A stretch of DNA of 40,507 bases from Tomitella cavernea (GCF_016599145.1 NZ_JAENKO010000042.1:1-40507), one strand, 5' to 3'. Counted from the stretch's first letter, positions 22,596 to 31,322 are shown. A program made the numbers and translations. The notes: generated by a model not told the origin, from the sequence alone.

Positions 22596-24093
22596 TATCC
22601 GAGGCTTCATGAAGTACGAGCGGTCCGTGCCCGCGCGTCGCCCCGTCCCGCTGCGGCTGATGGACTGGCGCGAGGTCTACGAGCCGTCCGACCCGGACGC
22701 GCTCAAGGTCCAGGCGAGCCGGTGCATGGACTGCGGCGTGCCGTTCTGCCACGACGGATGCCCGCTGGGCAACCTCATCCCCGAGTGGAACGAACTGGTC
22801 ACCAAGGGCGACTGGCGCGCGGCGAGCGAGCGGCTGCACGCCACCAACAACTTCCCCGACTTCACGGGGCGGCTGTGCCCGGCGCCGTGCGAATCGGCCT
22901 GCGTGCTCGGCATCAACCGGGATCCGGTGACCATCAAGCAAGTCGAGCACGACATCGTCGACGTCGCGTTCGACGAGGGCTGGATCAAGCCGATGCTGCC
23001 CGCGAAGTCGACGGGCAAGCGGGTGGCGGTGGTGGGCTCGGGCCCGTCGGGGCTCGCGGCCGCGCAACAACTCACCCGCGCCGGCCACGATGTCACGGTG
23101 TTCGAGCGGGCCGACCGCATCGGCGGGCTGCTGCGCTATGGCATTCCCGAGTTCAAGATGGAAAAGCACCATATCGACCGCCGGTTGGCGCAGATGGCGG
23201 CGGAGGGCACGCGCTTCGAGACGAACGTGAACGTGGGCGGCGGCGAGGACGGCGCGCTGCCGGTGGAGCAGTTGCGCGAGCGGTTCGACGCGGTGGTGCT
23301 GGCGGTCGGCTCCACCGTGGGCCGCGACCTGCCCGCGCCGGGCCGCGATCTCGACGGTGTCCACCAGGCGATGGAATACCTGCCGCATTCCAACCGGGTG
23401 CAGGAGGGCGACGTCACCGTGCCCGCGATCGACGCGAAGGGCAAGAGCGTCGTCATCATCGGCGGCGGCGACACGGGCGCCGACTGCCTGGGCACCGCGC
23501 TGCGTCAGGGCGCCGCGTCGGTGCACCAGTTCGAGATCATGCCGCGGCCGCCGCAGACGCGTGCCGATGCGACGCCGTGGCCCACCTACCCGCTGATGTA
23601 CCGGGTGTCGTCCGCGCACGAGGAGGGCGGCGAACGGGTGTTCTCGGTGAACACCGAGGCGTTCGTCGGCGACGGCGGCGGAAAGCTCACCGGGCTGCGT
23701 TACCACGAGGTGGAGTCGGTGGACGGGACGTTCCGGAAGGTCGAGGACACCGATTCGGTGCTCGACTGCGAGCTCGTCCTGCTGGCCATGGGGTTCACGG
23801 GACCCGAGCGCGACGGGCTGCTCGACGGGCTCGGCGTGGAGTACACGGCGCGCGGCAACGTGGCGCGCGGCGCGGATGCGGGCGAGACCTGGTCCGGCGG
23901 CAGCGACTGGGCCACCAGCGCCGACGGCGTGTTCGTGGCCGGCGACGCGGGCCGCGGACAGTCGCTGATCGTGTGGGCGATCGCCGAGGGGCGTTCGTGC
24001 GCGGCGGCCGTCGACGAGTACCTGACCGGCGCCACCGACCTGCCCGCGCCGGTGCGCACCACGGACGTGGCGATGCGCGCTCCCGCCGTGTAG
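22588..24093 (+). CDS. gltD: Glutamate synthase (NADPH) small subunit
   Basis: 501 residues, ATG inside the last codons of gltB. It passes electrons from NADPH through FAD and 4Fe-4S clusters to the large subunit. The N-terminal Cys clusters are [17 protein letters not shown] (about 46-62) and [12 protein letters not shown] (about 97-108). The FAD loop is [17 protein letters not shown], followed by the linker [15 protein letters not shown]; the NADPH loop is [15 protein letters not shown]. The C-terminal [23 protein letters not shown] contacts FAD. The length is somewhat above the usual 470-490. The stop codon is the first base triplet of a 14-bp tandem repeat. Confidence 0.97.
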
Positions 24094-24146
24094 CCGGGAA
24101 CGCGTAGCCGGGAGGGCGTAGCCGGGAAGGCGTAGCCGGGAAGGAG
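24091..24146. repeat. 14-bp tandem repeat x4 at gltD stop
   Basis: Four units starting TAGCCGGGA at 24091, 24105, 24119 and 24133; the last bases vary (ACGCG, GGGCG, AGGCG, AGGAG). The gltD stop codon is part of the first unit. Because 14 is not a multiple of three, the repeated TAG places a stop in every forward frame. Confidence 0.85.
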
Positions 24147-24305
24147 CCGTGTAGTCCGAACGGCGGAATCGGCGCGACGAAAGCGGGACACCGTCGCAAT
24201 GCGTCGGGCCGGAGATATATCCTGACTATGCTTGGTGCGGGCTGTGACGCGGATCGCATGAAACTGTTCGCAGCCCGCCGCGTTCGGGTGTATGGAGGAA
24301 TATCG

Positions 24306-25277
24306 ATGCGTCTACGGCGTGGAGCGGATTCGAGCGGGACTGCGGCACGGGGGCCACGTGCGCGTACGTGGGCCGGCCGTGCGGCGGCTCTGGGCGCTAC
24401 GGCGCTCGGTGCGGCCGCGATGGTCGTCGGCACCGGCGGAGTGGCCTCCGCGGCGCCTGCCGGGTGCGTCTCGCTCGACGTGATAGCCATCCCCGGCACG
24501 TGGGAGACCAGCGACAACGGTGCGCCGGGCGGTTCGCCGGGCATGCTCGGGGCGGTCACGTACAACCTGCCGTCGAACATGCGCGCAGATTATGTCTCCT
24601 ACGCGGCCACCGCGTTCCCCTGGGAGTCGAAGGTCTACGGCGCGTCCAAGCACGAGGCGATCACCAATGCCGGCAACCTGATCGGTGACATCGCTGCGCG
24701 CTGCCCCGACACCCGCTTCGCGCTCATCGGCTACAGCCAGGGCGCGGACGCGGCGGGCGACCTGGCCGCGCAGATCGGCCACGGCAACGGTCCGGTGCCG
24801 GCGAGCAAGGTGGCGGCGGTCGGCCTCATCTCGGACCCGCGGCGTTCGGTCTTCGACAACCTCGTGGGCCCGCCCGTCGTCGGCAACGGATCCGGCGGGG
24901 CACGCATCGGTGGCTTCGGCGCGCTGGGCGACGACGTGCGCACCTTCTGTTCGCCCGGAGACCTCTACTGCGCGGCGCCGCCCGGCGACTTCATGGCGCG
25001 GATGGCCGGGTACCTGGTGCAGCAATCCGATCCGGGATCCTCGGAGCGGGACCGGTACAAGCCGGAGGGGGTCGCGCTGTACGACGCGATCATGGAGGCC
25101 GGGGGCATCCCGACGCTCGGCCAGCAGATCTCCGAGGTCACCTTGTGGGCGCACATCGACAAGTACAAGGACTTCCTCGACTCGGGCATCCACCAGGACT
25201 ACACGACGTTCCCGGTGACCTCGGACGGCACCTCGGCGACGCAGTGGCTGCGCAGCTGGCTGATCAGCAAGGCCTGA
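24306..25277 (+). CDS. Secreted cutinase-family esterase
   Basis: 323 residues; the ATG at 24306 follows GGAGGA (upstream ATGs at 24228 and 24258 would bury the signal peptide). A long twin-Arg-like basic start (MRLRRGADS) and a hydrophobic segment end at a likely signal peptidase site ASA-AP near residue 57. The alpha/beta hydrolase core follows: Ser144 in GYSQG is the nucleophile, Asp219 in CSPGDLYC the acid and His296 in SGIHQDY the base. The paired Cys around the Asp are typical of cutinases. Mycobacterial relatives (Culp) hydrolyse ester lipids or polyesters. It likely acts in the envelope or outside the cell. Confidence 0.88.
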   Translation: MRLRRGADSSGTAARGPRARTWAGRAAALGATALGAAAMVVGTGGVASAAPAGCVSLDVIAIPGTWETSDNGAPGGSPGMLGAVTYNLPSNMRADYVSYAATAFPWESKVYGASKHEAITNAGNLIGDIAARCPDTRFALIGYSQGADAAGDLAAQIGHGNGPVPASKVAAVGLISDPRRSVFDNLVGPPVVGNGSGGARIGGFGALGDDVRTFCSPGDLYCAAPPGDFMARMAGYLVQQSDPGSSERDRYKPEGVALYDAIMEAGGIPTLGQQISEVTLWAHIDKYKDFLDSGIHQDYTTFPVTSDGTSATQWLRSWLISKA

Positions 25278-25322
25278 CCGGGCCCGGCGTGCGCGGCCGC
25301 GTCCATGCGCGATGATGGTGCC

Positions 25323-25550
25323 GTGAGTGAATCCGACGCACCCGCGGTGCCCATCCGCGACGCCGCCATCCGGCTGGGCCAGTTCCTCAAACTGGCGAAC
25401 CTGTTGGACAGCGGGGCCGAAGCCAAGCAGGTGATCGCCGAGGGCGAGGTGGCAGTGAACGGCGAGACGGAGACCCGGCGCGGCCGTCAGCTCCGCGACG
25501 GCGACGTGGTCTCCGTGTTCGGCACGGAGGCGCGCGTGGAGGGGCCCTGA
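25323..25550 (+). CDS. S4-domain RNA-binding protein (YbcJ-like)
   Basis: 75 residues from the GTG at 25323 (an ATG at 25305 would add six). Nearly the whole protein is one S4 domain: IRLGQFLKLANLLDSGAEAKQVIAEGEVAVNGETETRRGRQLRDGDVV. Small free-standing S4 proteins like E. coli YbcJ bind structured RNA, probably rRNA. It follows the cutinase gene by 45 bp. Its last 64 bp overlap the 3' end of the convergent TetR gene. Confidence 0.87.
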   Translation: MSESDAPAVPIRDAAIRLGQFLKLANLLDSGAEAKQVIAEGEVAVNGETETRRGRQLRDGDVVSVFGTEARVEGP

Positions 25551-26161
25551 CCGGACCACCCGACGGCCGCCGTCAGCAGCTCGGTGATGCGCGCGAGCAG
25601 CTCCGGCGAATCGTCCTCCACCGCGATGGTGCTCGTGAACAGCGCCGCGCCGGCGGCCATCGCGAGCACAGCGCGGGCGTCCAGGTCGGCATCCGCGTGC
25701 CCCGTCGGCCCGGAACCCGTCTGCCGCTGGGCCGTCTGCCGCTGGGCGTACAGTGCCGCCGCGGGCCCGCCGAAGCCCTGCCAGAGCGCCGCCCGCAGCC
25801 GGTCGTTCTCGCGCAGCGCGGTGAGCAGGCCCGGCACCGCGGCCCGGACGTCGGGGCGGTGGAACAACTCGTGGCTTCCGCGCACCACCCACCCGACCCA
25901 GCCCGCCAGGTCGGTGCCCTCGAACGGGCCCAGGTCCGGCTCGGCGCCCAGCACCGCGTGCAGTACCAGCTCTGCCTTGGTGGACCAGCGCCGGCTGATG
26001 CTGGCGCGGCCCACACCCACCCGCGTGGCGACCGCCCGGATGCTCAGCGCCTCCCAGCCCGCCTCCGCCAGGAGATCGCGCGTGGCCTCGAGGACGCGCG
26101 CGTCGATCGACGCATCGCGCGGCCGGCCGGCGGGCCGCTCCGGTGCCCCGTCGTCGGTCAC
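25487..26161 (-). CDS. TetR family transcriptional regulator
   Basis: 224 residues, GTG at 26161 overlapping the stop of the SDR gene (GTGA at 26158-26161). The N-terminal HTH is clear: RVLEATRDLLAEAGWEALSIRAVATRVGVGRASISRRWSTKAELVLHAV (in outline residues 22-70). The C-terminal ligand domain is variable and contains a short duplication (AQRQTAQRQT). Being third in the OYE-SDR-TetR operon, it probably controls that operon and itself. Its 3' end overlaps the S4 gene by 64 bp. No clear operator was found upstream of the OYE gene. Confidence 0.88.
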   Translation of the reverse strand: MTDDGAPERPAGRPRDASIDARVLEATRDLLAEAGWEALSIRAVATRVGVGRASISRRWSTKAELVLHAVLGAEPDLGPFEGTDLAGWVGWVVRGSHELFHRPDVRAAVPGLLTALRENDRLRAALWQGFGGPAAALYAQRQTAQRQTGSGPTGHADADLDARAVLAMAAGAALFTSTIAVEDDSPELLARITELLTAAVGWSGQGPSTRASVPNTETTSPSRS

Positions 26162-27048
26162 CGGGTTCCGCCCCGAAGGAACGTGCGCAGGTAGCCGGGC
26201 AGGCGCCGCGCGGGAACGGGGCGCGGCCAGTCGTCGGGGCGGACCAGCGCGTCGGTGCCGCCGTCGACGAACACGATGCTTCCGCACTGGAAGTCCGCGG
26301 CGTCGGTGAGCATGAAGCATGCCCATTGCGCGAGGGAGTCCGGCGCGCCGAATCCTCCGACGGGGATGGGGAACCTGCGGACGGCCTTGCCCTCGAGCGG
26401 GTCGTCGAGCTGTTGCTGCAGGAGCGGGGTCAGGACGGCTCCCGGGGCGAGCGCGTTGAGGCGGATCCCGGCGCCCGCCCACTGCGGCTGCACTGCGGTG
26501 CGGCGCACCCATCGGCTCAGTGCGATCTTCGAGGCCGCATACACCACCGCGGGGCGCCCGGGGCCGAGCAGGCGGGTGGCGCGCAGGGCCTTGTCGACGT
26601 CGCCGGCCAGCAGCGCGCGCACGGCGCGGCCGGGCACAAGCGGTGTCGTCGTCGCGGAGTTGCTGGCGATCACCACCGCCTTGCCCGGGCGCCCGGCGGC
26701 GAGCGCGGGCTGCCACTGTGCGAGCAGCTCCACCGCGCCGAGGTAGTTGACCTCGGCGATGAGCCGCGGATGCCGGCCGCCGCCGACGGGACCGACACCG
26801 GCGGCGAGAATGGCGCCGGCGAGCTCACCGCCGGCGATGTCGAGGACCTGTGCCGCCGCGGCGCTCCGGCCCGCCGGGGTGGCGAGGTCGGCGGTCACCT
26901 CGGAATCCAGGCGGCCGGTGGTGTGCAGGTCGACTCCGATGACGCTGTGCCCCTGCGCGCGGAGCAGGTCGGCCGTGGCCCGCCCGATGCCGGACGCCGA
27001 GCCGGTGACGGCGTAGGTGCCCGGCCGCGTGGGCACGGCCGCCGTCAC
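26158..27048 (-). CDS. Short-chain dehydrogenase/reductase
   Basis: 296 residues; the GTG at 27048 overlaps the stop of the OYE gene (GTGA). The cofactor loop is AVTGSASGIGRATADLL (residues about 13-28) with a following VIGVDLH, where the Asp suggests NAD(H) preference. The catalytic pair is in VVYAASKIALSRW (YxxxK), with a Ser-rich strand IASNSATTT before it. The C-terminus has IRLNALAPGAVLTPL and GSIVFVDGGTDAL, as in hydroxysteroid-dehydrogenase-like SDRs. With the OYE enzyme it could reduce an enone and a ketone (or the reverse) on the same molecule. The substrate is unknown. Confidence 0.9.
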   Translation of the reverse strand: MTAAVPTRPGTYAVTGSASGIGRATADLLRAQGHSVIGVDLHTTGRLDSEVTADLATPAGRSAAAAQVLDIAGGELAGAILAAGVGPVGGGRHPRLIAEVNYLGAVELLAQWQPALAAGRPGKAVVIASNSATTTPLVPGRAVRALLAGDVDKALRATRLLGPGRPAVVYAASKIALSRWVRRTAVQPQWAGAGIRLNALAPGAVLTPLLQQQLDDPLEGKAVRRFPIPVGGFGAPDSLAQWACFMLTDAADFQCGSIVFVDGGTDALVRPDDWPRPVPARRLPGYLRTFLRGGTR

Positions 27049-28232
27049 GATGCCGCCAGCACGCAGCGGGTGCGCGAGTAGATGGTGGGCATGCAGCGGT
27101 TGCAGTGGATGCACAGGGACCGCGTGCGCTGGTCGGCCTCCACCCGGCGGATCAGGTCCGGCTCGCGCAGCAGCGCGCGGCCCATGGCGACGAAGTCGAA
27201 GCCCTCGCCCATCGCGCGGGTCATGCCCGCGTAGTCGGTGACCCCGCCGAGAAGGATGAGCGGCATGGACAAGGCCGCGCGGAACTGCCGTGCCTGTTCG
27301 AGCATGTAGAGCGGCTCATAGGGGTAGGTCTTGAGGAAGAACCGGCCGACGGCGCGCAGCCCCGCGCGCTGCGGCTGCGGCATCGCGGCGGCGAATTCGC
27401 GCACCGGCGCGTCGCCGCGGAACAGGTACAGCGGGTTCTTCAGCGAGCTCCCGCATGTGAGCTCCAGCGCGTCGAGCGTGCCGTCCGATTCGAGCCACTG
27501 CGCCACCCGCAGCGATTCGTCGAGCCAGAAGCCGCCGGGCACGCCGTCGTCCATGTTGAGTTTGGCGGTCACCGCGATCTCGTCGCGCACCTCGTCGCGG
27601 ACGGCACGGGCCACCTGCCGGGCCACCCGGGCCCGGTTCTGCAGCGATCCGCCGTACTCGTCGGTGCGCTTGTTGAGGGCGGGGCTCAGGAACGCACTGG
27701 TGAAGTAGTTGTGGCCGAAGTGGATCTCCACCGCGTCGAATCCGGACTCGATCGCGATGCGTGCGGCCCGGGCGTGGTCGGCGGTGATGCGGCGGATGTC
27801 GGCCCGGGTGGCGGCGCGGGTGAGGCGGAGGCTGAGCGGGCTGAGCTGATTGCTGGGCGCGAGGGCCTTGGCCCGGTTGGACCGGGCGTTGGCGACGGGG
27901 CCGGCATGCCCGATCTGGGCGGAGGCCTTGGCGCCCTCGACGTGCACCGCGTCGGTGAGGCGGCGCAACCCGGGGACCGCCTCGGGGCGCATGAAGATCT
28001 GGTGGCGGTCGGTGCGGCCCTCGGGGGAGGCGGCGCAGTAGGCGACGGTGGTCATTCCCGCGCCGCCGGCCGCGACCGTGCGGTGGAACGCGATGAGGTC
28101 GTCGGTGACCAGGGCGTCCGGGGTCATCCCCTCGAACGTGGCCGCCTTGATCGTGCGGTTGCGCAGGGTCAGCGGGCCCAGGCGCGCGGGCGCGAAGACG
28201 TCCGCCCCGTCCTCGGTGCGCGGTGTTGTCAC
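27045..28232 (-). CDS. Old yellow enzyme-family NADH:flavin oxidoreductase
   Basis: 395 residues; the GTG at 28232 is preceded by AGGGGGA. FMN TIM-barrel enzyme that reduces activated C=C bonds. Features: FAPARLGPLTLRNRTIKAA at the start, AQIGHAGP, DAVEIHFGHNYFTSAFLSP (the barrel strand with substrate His/Asn), NKRTDEYGGSLQNRARV and LGGVTDYAGMTRAMGEGFDFVAMGRALLREPDL in outline. It ends with a Cys cluster, CIHCNRCMP...RCV, like the 4Fe-4S site of the larger 2,4-dienoyl-CoA reductase branch, but has no C-terminal FAD/NAD domain. First gene of the OYE-SDR-TetR unit; a 140-bp gap separates it from the upstream ferredoxin-like gene. Confidence 0.9.
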   Translation of the reverse strand: MTTPRTEDGADVFAPARLGPLTLRNRTIKAATFEGMTPDALVTDDLIAFHRTVAAGGAGMTTVAYCAASPEGRTDRHQIFMRPEAVPGLRRLTDAVHVEGAKASAQIGHAGPVANARSNRAKALAPSNQLSPLSLRLTRAATRADIRRITADHARAARIAIESGFDAVEIHFGHNYFTSAFLSPALNKRTDEYGGSLQNRARVARQVARAVRDEVRDEIAVTAKLNMDDGVPGGFWLDESLRVAQWLESDGTLDALELTCGSSLKNPLYLFRGDAPVREFAAAMPQPQRAGLRAVGRFFLKTYPYEPLYMLEQARQFRAALSMPLILLGGVTDYAGMTRAMGEGFDFVAMGRALLREPDLIRRVEADQRTRSLCIHCNRCMPTIYSRTRCVLAAS

Positions 28233-28372
28233 GGATCCCCCTCCCGCGGCGCGGGCCGCCCCGTGCCGCATTGCGATGCCAGTGGAACCGAAATCTAGCA
28301 CGGGGCGGAATCTCGCGCGGTCGAGGGACTGCATCCAGTGGACATGTGATGGTGACGGCGGCAAGGCACGCG

Positions 28373-29287
28373 TCAGAGCGGGGTGACCGCCTCGACGCGC
28401 ACCGCGGCGACGGCCTTGGGGGCCGCCCCGCAGCTGGACGTGCGCGGCGCAAGCGGCTCGGTGCGCGTGGCGATGCGCCACTGGCGTCCGTCCCGGTGGG
28501 CGACGGTGCGCGAGTCGGGTCCGTCGCTGTGGACCACCAGCGCGTTCAACGGAACACGCTCGGCCGCAAGGCGTTCACGTACGGCGAGCTCGGCGGCCTG
28601 GCCGGGCTGGTCCCAGCAGCTGCGCCCGCGCAGTCCTGCCGTCGGAAGCGTGCCGCCGGCGATGCCGCGCACGGCGGCCTCCGCCTCGTCCGCGCCGACG
28701 CGCCCGTAGGAGTAGCCGGTGGGCAGCACGATCATCGACGGCGCGAACCGGTGCCCGCCCGTGTGCGAGCACTCCCAGACGTGCTCTGCCGTCGGGTGCG
28801 GTGCGCCGGCCAGCGTTGCGGCGATGGGGCGCCCGTCGATCGCACAGCACACGTCGCGGCGGCCGTGCGTGCACACGAGGGTGACTGGATCTGTGACGGC
28901 GTGCCCGGGCGGCGTCGCGGCGGGATCGGTGGCCCAGGTGAGGTCGACGTCGAGCAGGTCGCGGGGCGTGTCCACTGTGAGCCGCGCGCACTGCACGCGG
29001 TCCGGGTGCGAGCGCGCAAGATAGACGGCGCGTCCGGTTCCGGCGTCGCCAGCGGGACGCCCCGGGCGGCGGATGAGCATCAGCCGGGTGCCGGCGTCGT
29101 CGACGCGGGCCTTGAGCAGCGCGGTGAGCTCGTCGCCGAACGCCGTGCCGTCGAAGATGTCGCGCCCCCACGGCGCCGGATGCTCCAGGCACAGCCACGC
29201 GCCGACGTGCGTGGCGGTGCCGCGGAGCGGTTCGTCCAGCGCGGAGATCTGCGAACAGCGGAGTGGGTCCGCTGCAGGAGTGGTCAC
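28373..29287 (-). CDS. Sucrase/ferredoxin-like (Apd1-type) Fe-S protein
   Basis: 304 residues; the GTG at 29287 overlaps the stop of the upstream PLP gene. Thioredoxin-like fold of the sucraseferredoxin family. Two motifs stand out: CTHGRRDVCC (Cys139 and Cys148, C-x8-C) and ECSHTGGHRFAP (His175 and His179, H-x3-H). In yeast Apd1 the same spacing of two Cys and two His binds a 2Fe-2S cluster; that this protein does so is inferred. An earlier Cys-containing strand (WLCLEHPAPWGRD) matches the family opening. It may carry electrons for the enzymes of its operon. Actinobacterial members are mostly unstudied. Confidence 0.88.
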   Translation of the reverse strand: MTTPAADPLRCSQISALDEPLRGTATHVGAWLCLEHPAPWGRDIFDGTAFGDELTALLKARVDDAGTRLMLIRRPGRPAGDAGTGRAVYLARSHPDRVQCARLTVDTPRDLLDVDLTWATDPAATPPGHAVTDPVTLVCTHGRRDVCCAIDGRPIAATLAGAPHPTAEHVWECSHTGGHRFAPSMIVLPTGYSYGRVGADEAEAAVRGIAGGTLPTAGLRGRSCWDQPGQAAELAVRERLAAERVPLNALVVHSDGPDSRTVAHRDGRQWRIATRTEPLAPRTSSCGAAPKAVAAVRVEAVTPL

Positions 29288-30504
29288 AGGAAGCAGTGTC
29301 CCTCACCGCGGTAGGTGCGGGTGACCTCGAGTACCTCGCCGCCGCGCACCATGTGGATCTCGTTGAACCGCTCGAGCAGTTCGCCCGACTTGGCGTGCCG
29401 CAACCACACGCGGTCGCCGAAGCGCAGCGCGCCCGCCCCGTGCAGCGGCGTCTGCACCTCGCCGGCGCCCTCGTCACCGTCGAACGAGAGTCTCTCCGGC
29501 AGCGAAGGCGCGGGTGCGCGGTCCGGTCCCGGCACGCCCGAGGCGATGTAGCCGCCGCCGAGGATCGTCGCCACCGTGGGCAGCGGCTTGCGGACCACGG
29601 GCATGGCGTAGGCGACGGCGGGTTCGAGGCGTAGCGAACGGTAGCGGTCGAACAGCAGGGGGTCGAACAGGCCGGAGCCCGCCGACAGTTCGGTGGCCGC
29701 GCCCACGGCGGAGGTGCGCTGCAGGCTGCCGGAGCCGCCGCCGTTGACCAGCTCCAGTGGTGCGGCGTCGTGCTCGGCCAGTGTCGACTCGATGGCGGCG
29801 AGCACCAGCGGCAGGCGCCGGGCGATCTCGCGCAGCGACGCGGCCTGCATTCCGCGCACCGCCAGCTGCCGCAGTGGCCGGCCGGGGACGATGTCGCCGA
29901 CGCCCGCGATGTGGCCCTCGTAGGCGAGTACCGAGGTGAGCTCGACACCCTTGGTGCGGCAGGCGAGGGCCGTGAGCTCCGCGGCCTGCTGTGGGGTGCG
30001 CACGGGGGAACGCTTGGGGCCGATCCTGGCGAGCCGGCCGCCCAGGGGCCACCATCCCAGGTCGATCTCCGCGCACACGGGAACGGTCTGCCCCATCGCG
30101 TGCGCGGCGATGAACCGGATGTGCTCGGGCGAGTCGACGAGCAGGCGGATACGGGAGCCGGTGGCCTGGGAGGTTTCCACCACGTGTTCCACGGCGGCGC
30201 CGTCGGCGGTGGGGTAGGCGACGAGGATGTCGTCGACCCCCGCCTGCGCCAGGTGGCAGGCCTCGTCGGGCGTGAATGCGAGCACGCCCCGGAACCCGGG
30301 GTGTTCGCGCAGCACGTGGGAGATCAGCTCGGTGCAGCGGATGGACTTGCTGGCCAGACGGATCGGCAGCCCGCCGGCCGCAGCGACGAGGAAGCGCGCG
30401 TTGGCGTCGAGCGCGTCCAGGTCGACGGCCGCCAGCGGCGCCGTGACGGAGGCGGTGGCCGCGTCGAGCCGGCGCAGGCTCGCGGTTCCCCCGGTGACGC
30501 TCAT
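29284..30504 (-). CDS. Alanine racemase-like PLP protein (D-threonine aldolase type)
   Basis: 406 residues; the ATG at 30504 overlaps the rraA stop (ATGA at 30501-30504). N-terminal TIM barrel of the alanine-racemase fold: [15 protein letters not shown], then [17 protein letters not shown], where Lys53 is the likely PLP-binding residue, [16 protein letters not shown] and [28 protein letters not shown] should bind the phosphate of PLP. The C-terminal beta domain (about 290-406) resembles D-threonine aldolase and D-serine dehydratase, including [24 protein letters not shown] in outline. The family is annotated as amino-acid deaminase/aldolase; the true substrate is not known. Confidence 0.85.
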   Translation of the reverse strand: MSVTGGTASLRRLDAATASVTAPLAAVDLDALDANARFLVAAAGGLPIRLASKSIRCTELISHVLREHPGFRGVLAFTPDEACHLAQAGVDDILVAYPTADGAAVEHVVETSQATGSRIRLLVDSPEHIRFIAAHAMGQTVPVCAEIDLGWWPLGGRLARIGPKRSPVRTPQQAAELTALACRTKGVELTSVLAYEGHIAGVGDIVPGRPLRQLAVRGMQAASLREIARRLPLVLAAIESTLAEHDAAPLELVNGGGSGSLQRTSAVGAATELSAGSGLFDPLLFDRYRSLRLEPAVAYAMPVVRKPLPTVATILGGGYIASGVPGPDRAPAPSLPERLSFDGDEGAGEVQTPLHGAGALRFGDRVWLRHAKSGELLERFNEIHMVRGGEVLEVTRTYRGEGHCFL

Positions 30505-30992
30505 TCTTCGCGGACCACGATGCCGTCGTCGTCGCTGTAGAGCATCTCGCCGGGGACGAACTCGACCCCGCCGATACGGACGACGAGGTCCCGGCGGCCC
30601 GCGCCGGTCTTGCCGGACTTGCGGGGGTTGGTGCCCAGCGCCTTGCAGCCGATGTCGAGGGTGCGGATGATGGCCGAATCGCGGATGGCCCCGTTGACGA
30701 TGAGGCCGGACCACCCGTTGTTCATGCCCAACCCGGCGATGACGTCGCCGACGAGGGCGGTGTGCACCGAGGCGTCGCCGTCGATCACCAGCACGCCGCC
30801 GTCGCCCGGCTCGCCCAGGACCTTCTTGAGCAGGGCGTTGTCCTGGAAGCATGAGACGGTGGTGATGCGTCCCGAAAAGCGCGTGCGGCCGCCGTGCTGG
30901 GTGAACTGGGTGTCGCAGCTGCGCACCTCCGGGCCGATCTCATCGACCAGGTCGGCGGTGGCGGGCACGTCGGGTAGGGCGGCTTCGGTCAT
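30501..30992 (-). CDS. rraA: RraA family protein (aldolase-like)
   Basis: 163 residues; the ATG at 30992 has GGGGAG upstream. It is a small trimer-forming protein of the RraA/4-hydroxy-4-methyl-2-oxoglutarate aldolase fold. Conserved parts: [61 protein letters not shown] and [13 protein letters not shown]. The GAIRD segment with its Arg and Asp is the metal/substrate region in the aldolase and oxaloacetate-decarboxylase members, so an enzyme role is as likely as RNase E regulation. It is first in an operon with the PLP protein and the Apd1-like protein, which favours a metabolic role. Confidence 0.88.
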   Translation of the reverse strand: MTEAALPDVPATADLVDEIGPEVRSCDTQFTQHGGRTRFSGRITTVSCFQDNALLKKVLGEPGDGGVLVIDGDASVHTALVGDVIAGLGMNNGWSGLIVNGAIRDSAIIRTLDIGCKALGTNPRKSGKTGAGRRDLVVRIGGVEFVPGEMLYSDDDGIVVREE

Positions 30993-31065
30993 GGAGTACT
31001 CCCCGTCTCGCGTCGGTGCGCACCGGGCACGCGCGCCCGGGCTCGATGGTGACGCGTCAACTCTA

Positions 31066-31123
31066 AGGCTAAGTCTGCGTGGACGAACGATCAAGACGAG
31101 CGATCAAGACAGCCGATCAAGGG
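31066..31123 (-). promoter_or_regulatory. Three 13-bp iterons and promoter of the rraA operon
   Basis: On the plus strand, 13-bp units at 31085-31097, 31098-31110 and 31111-31123 share the core CGATCAAG (one per helical turn plus about 2.5 bp). Read in the gene direction (minus), the iteron nearest the gene supplies TTGATC (31094-31089), 17 bp before TAGCCT (31071-31066), a good sigma-70 promoter. A start near 31059 would give a leader of about 67 bases. Repeats overlapping and upstream of the -35 box suggest an activator or repressor binding in tandem. Confidence 0.55.
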
Positions 31124-31133
31124 TGTGGGGTGC

Positions 31134-31322
31134 TCAGTGCGAGTAGTCGCGGAAGGTCATCGCGGCGCCGAGGACGCCGATGATGAACAGGACGGTGTAC
31201 ACCGGAATCTGCACGGCCTTGCCCACGTCCGTCGTGGCCACCACCGCGCCGACCACCATGACCCCGATCATCATCGCGATCCCGTAGAACGGGGTGCGCT
31301 GGGGGTGATCGCCGCGTGCCAT
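31134..31322 (-). CDS. Small two-helix membrane protein
   Basis: 62 residues from the ATG at 31322. A basic N-terminus (MARGDHPQRTPFYG) is followed by two hydrophobic segments, IAMMIGVMVVGAVVATTDVG and VYTVLFIIGVLGAAMTF, and a short charged end. No function is recognised; the size and layout resemble many actinobacterial small inner-membrane proteins. It lies between the LCP gene (68 bp upstream) and the rraA promoter on the same strand and probably shares the LCP transcript. Confidence 0.7.
   Translation of the reverse strand: MARGDHPQRTPFYGIAMMIGVMVVGAVVATTDVGKAVQIPVYTVLFIIGVLGAAMTFRDYSH

Noticed and set aside
28233-28372. TetR operator upstream of the OYE gene (GGAACCGAAATCTAG)
   Set aside because: The two halves are not symmetric beyond a few bases; no supported palindrome in the gap.
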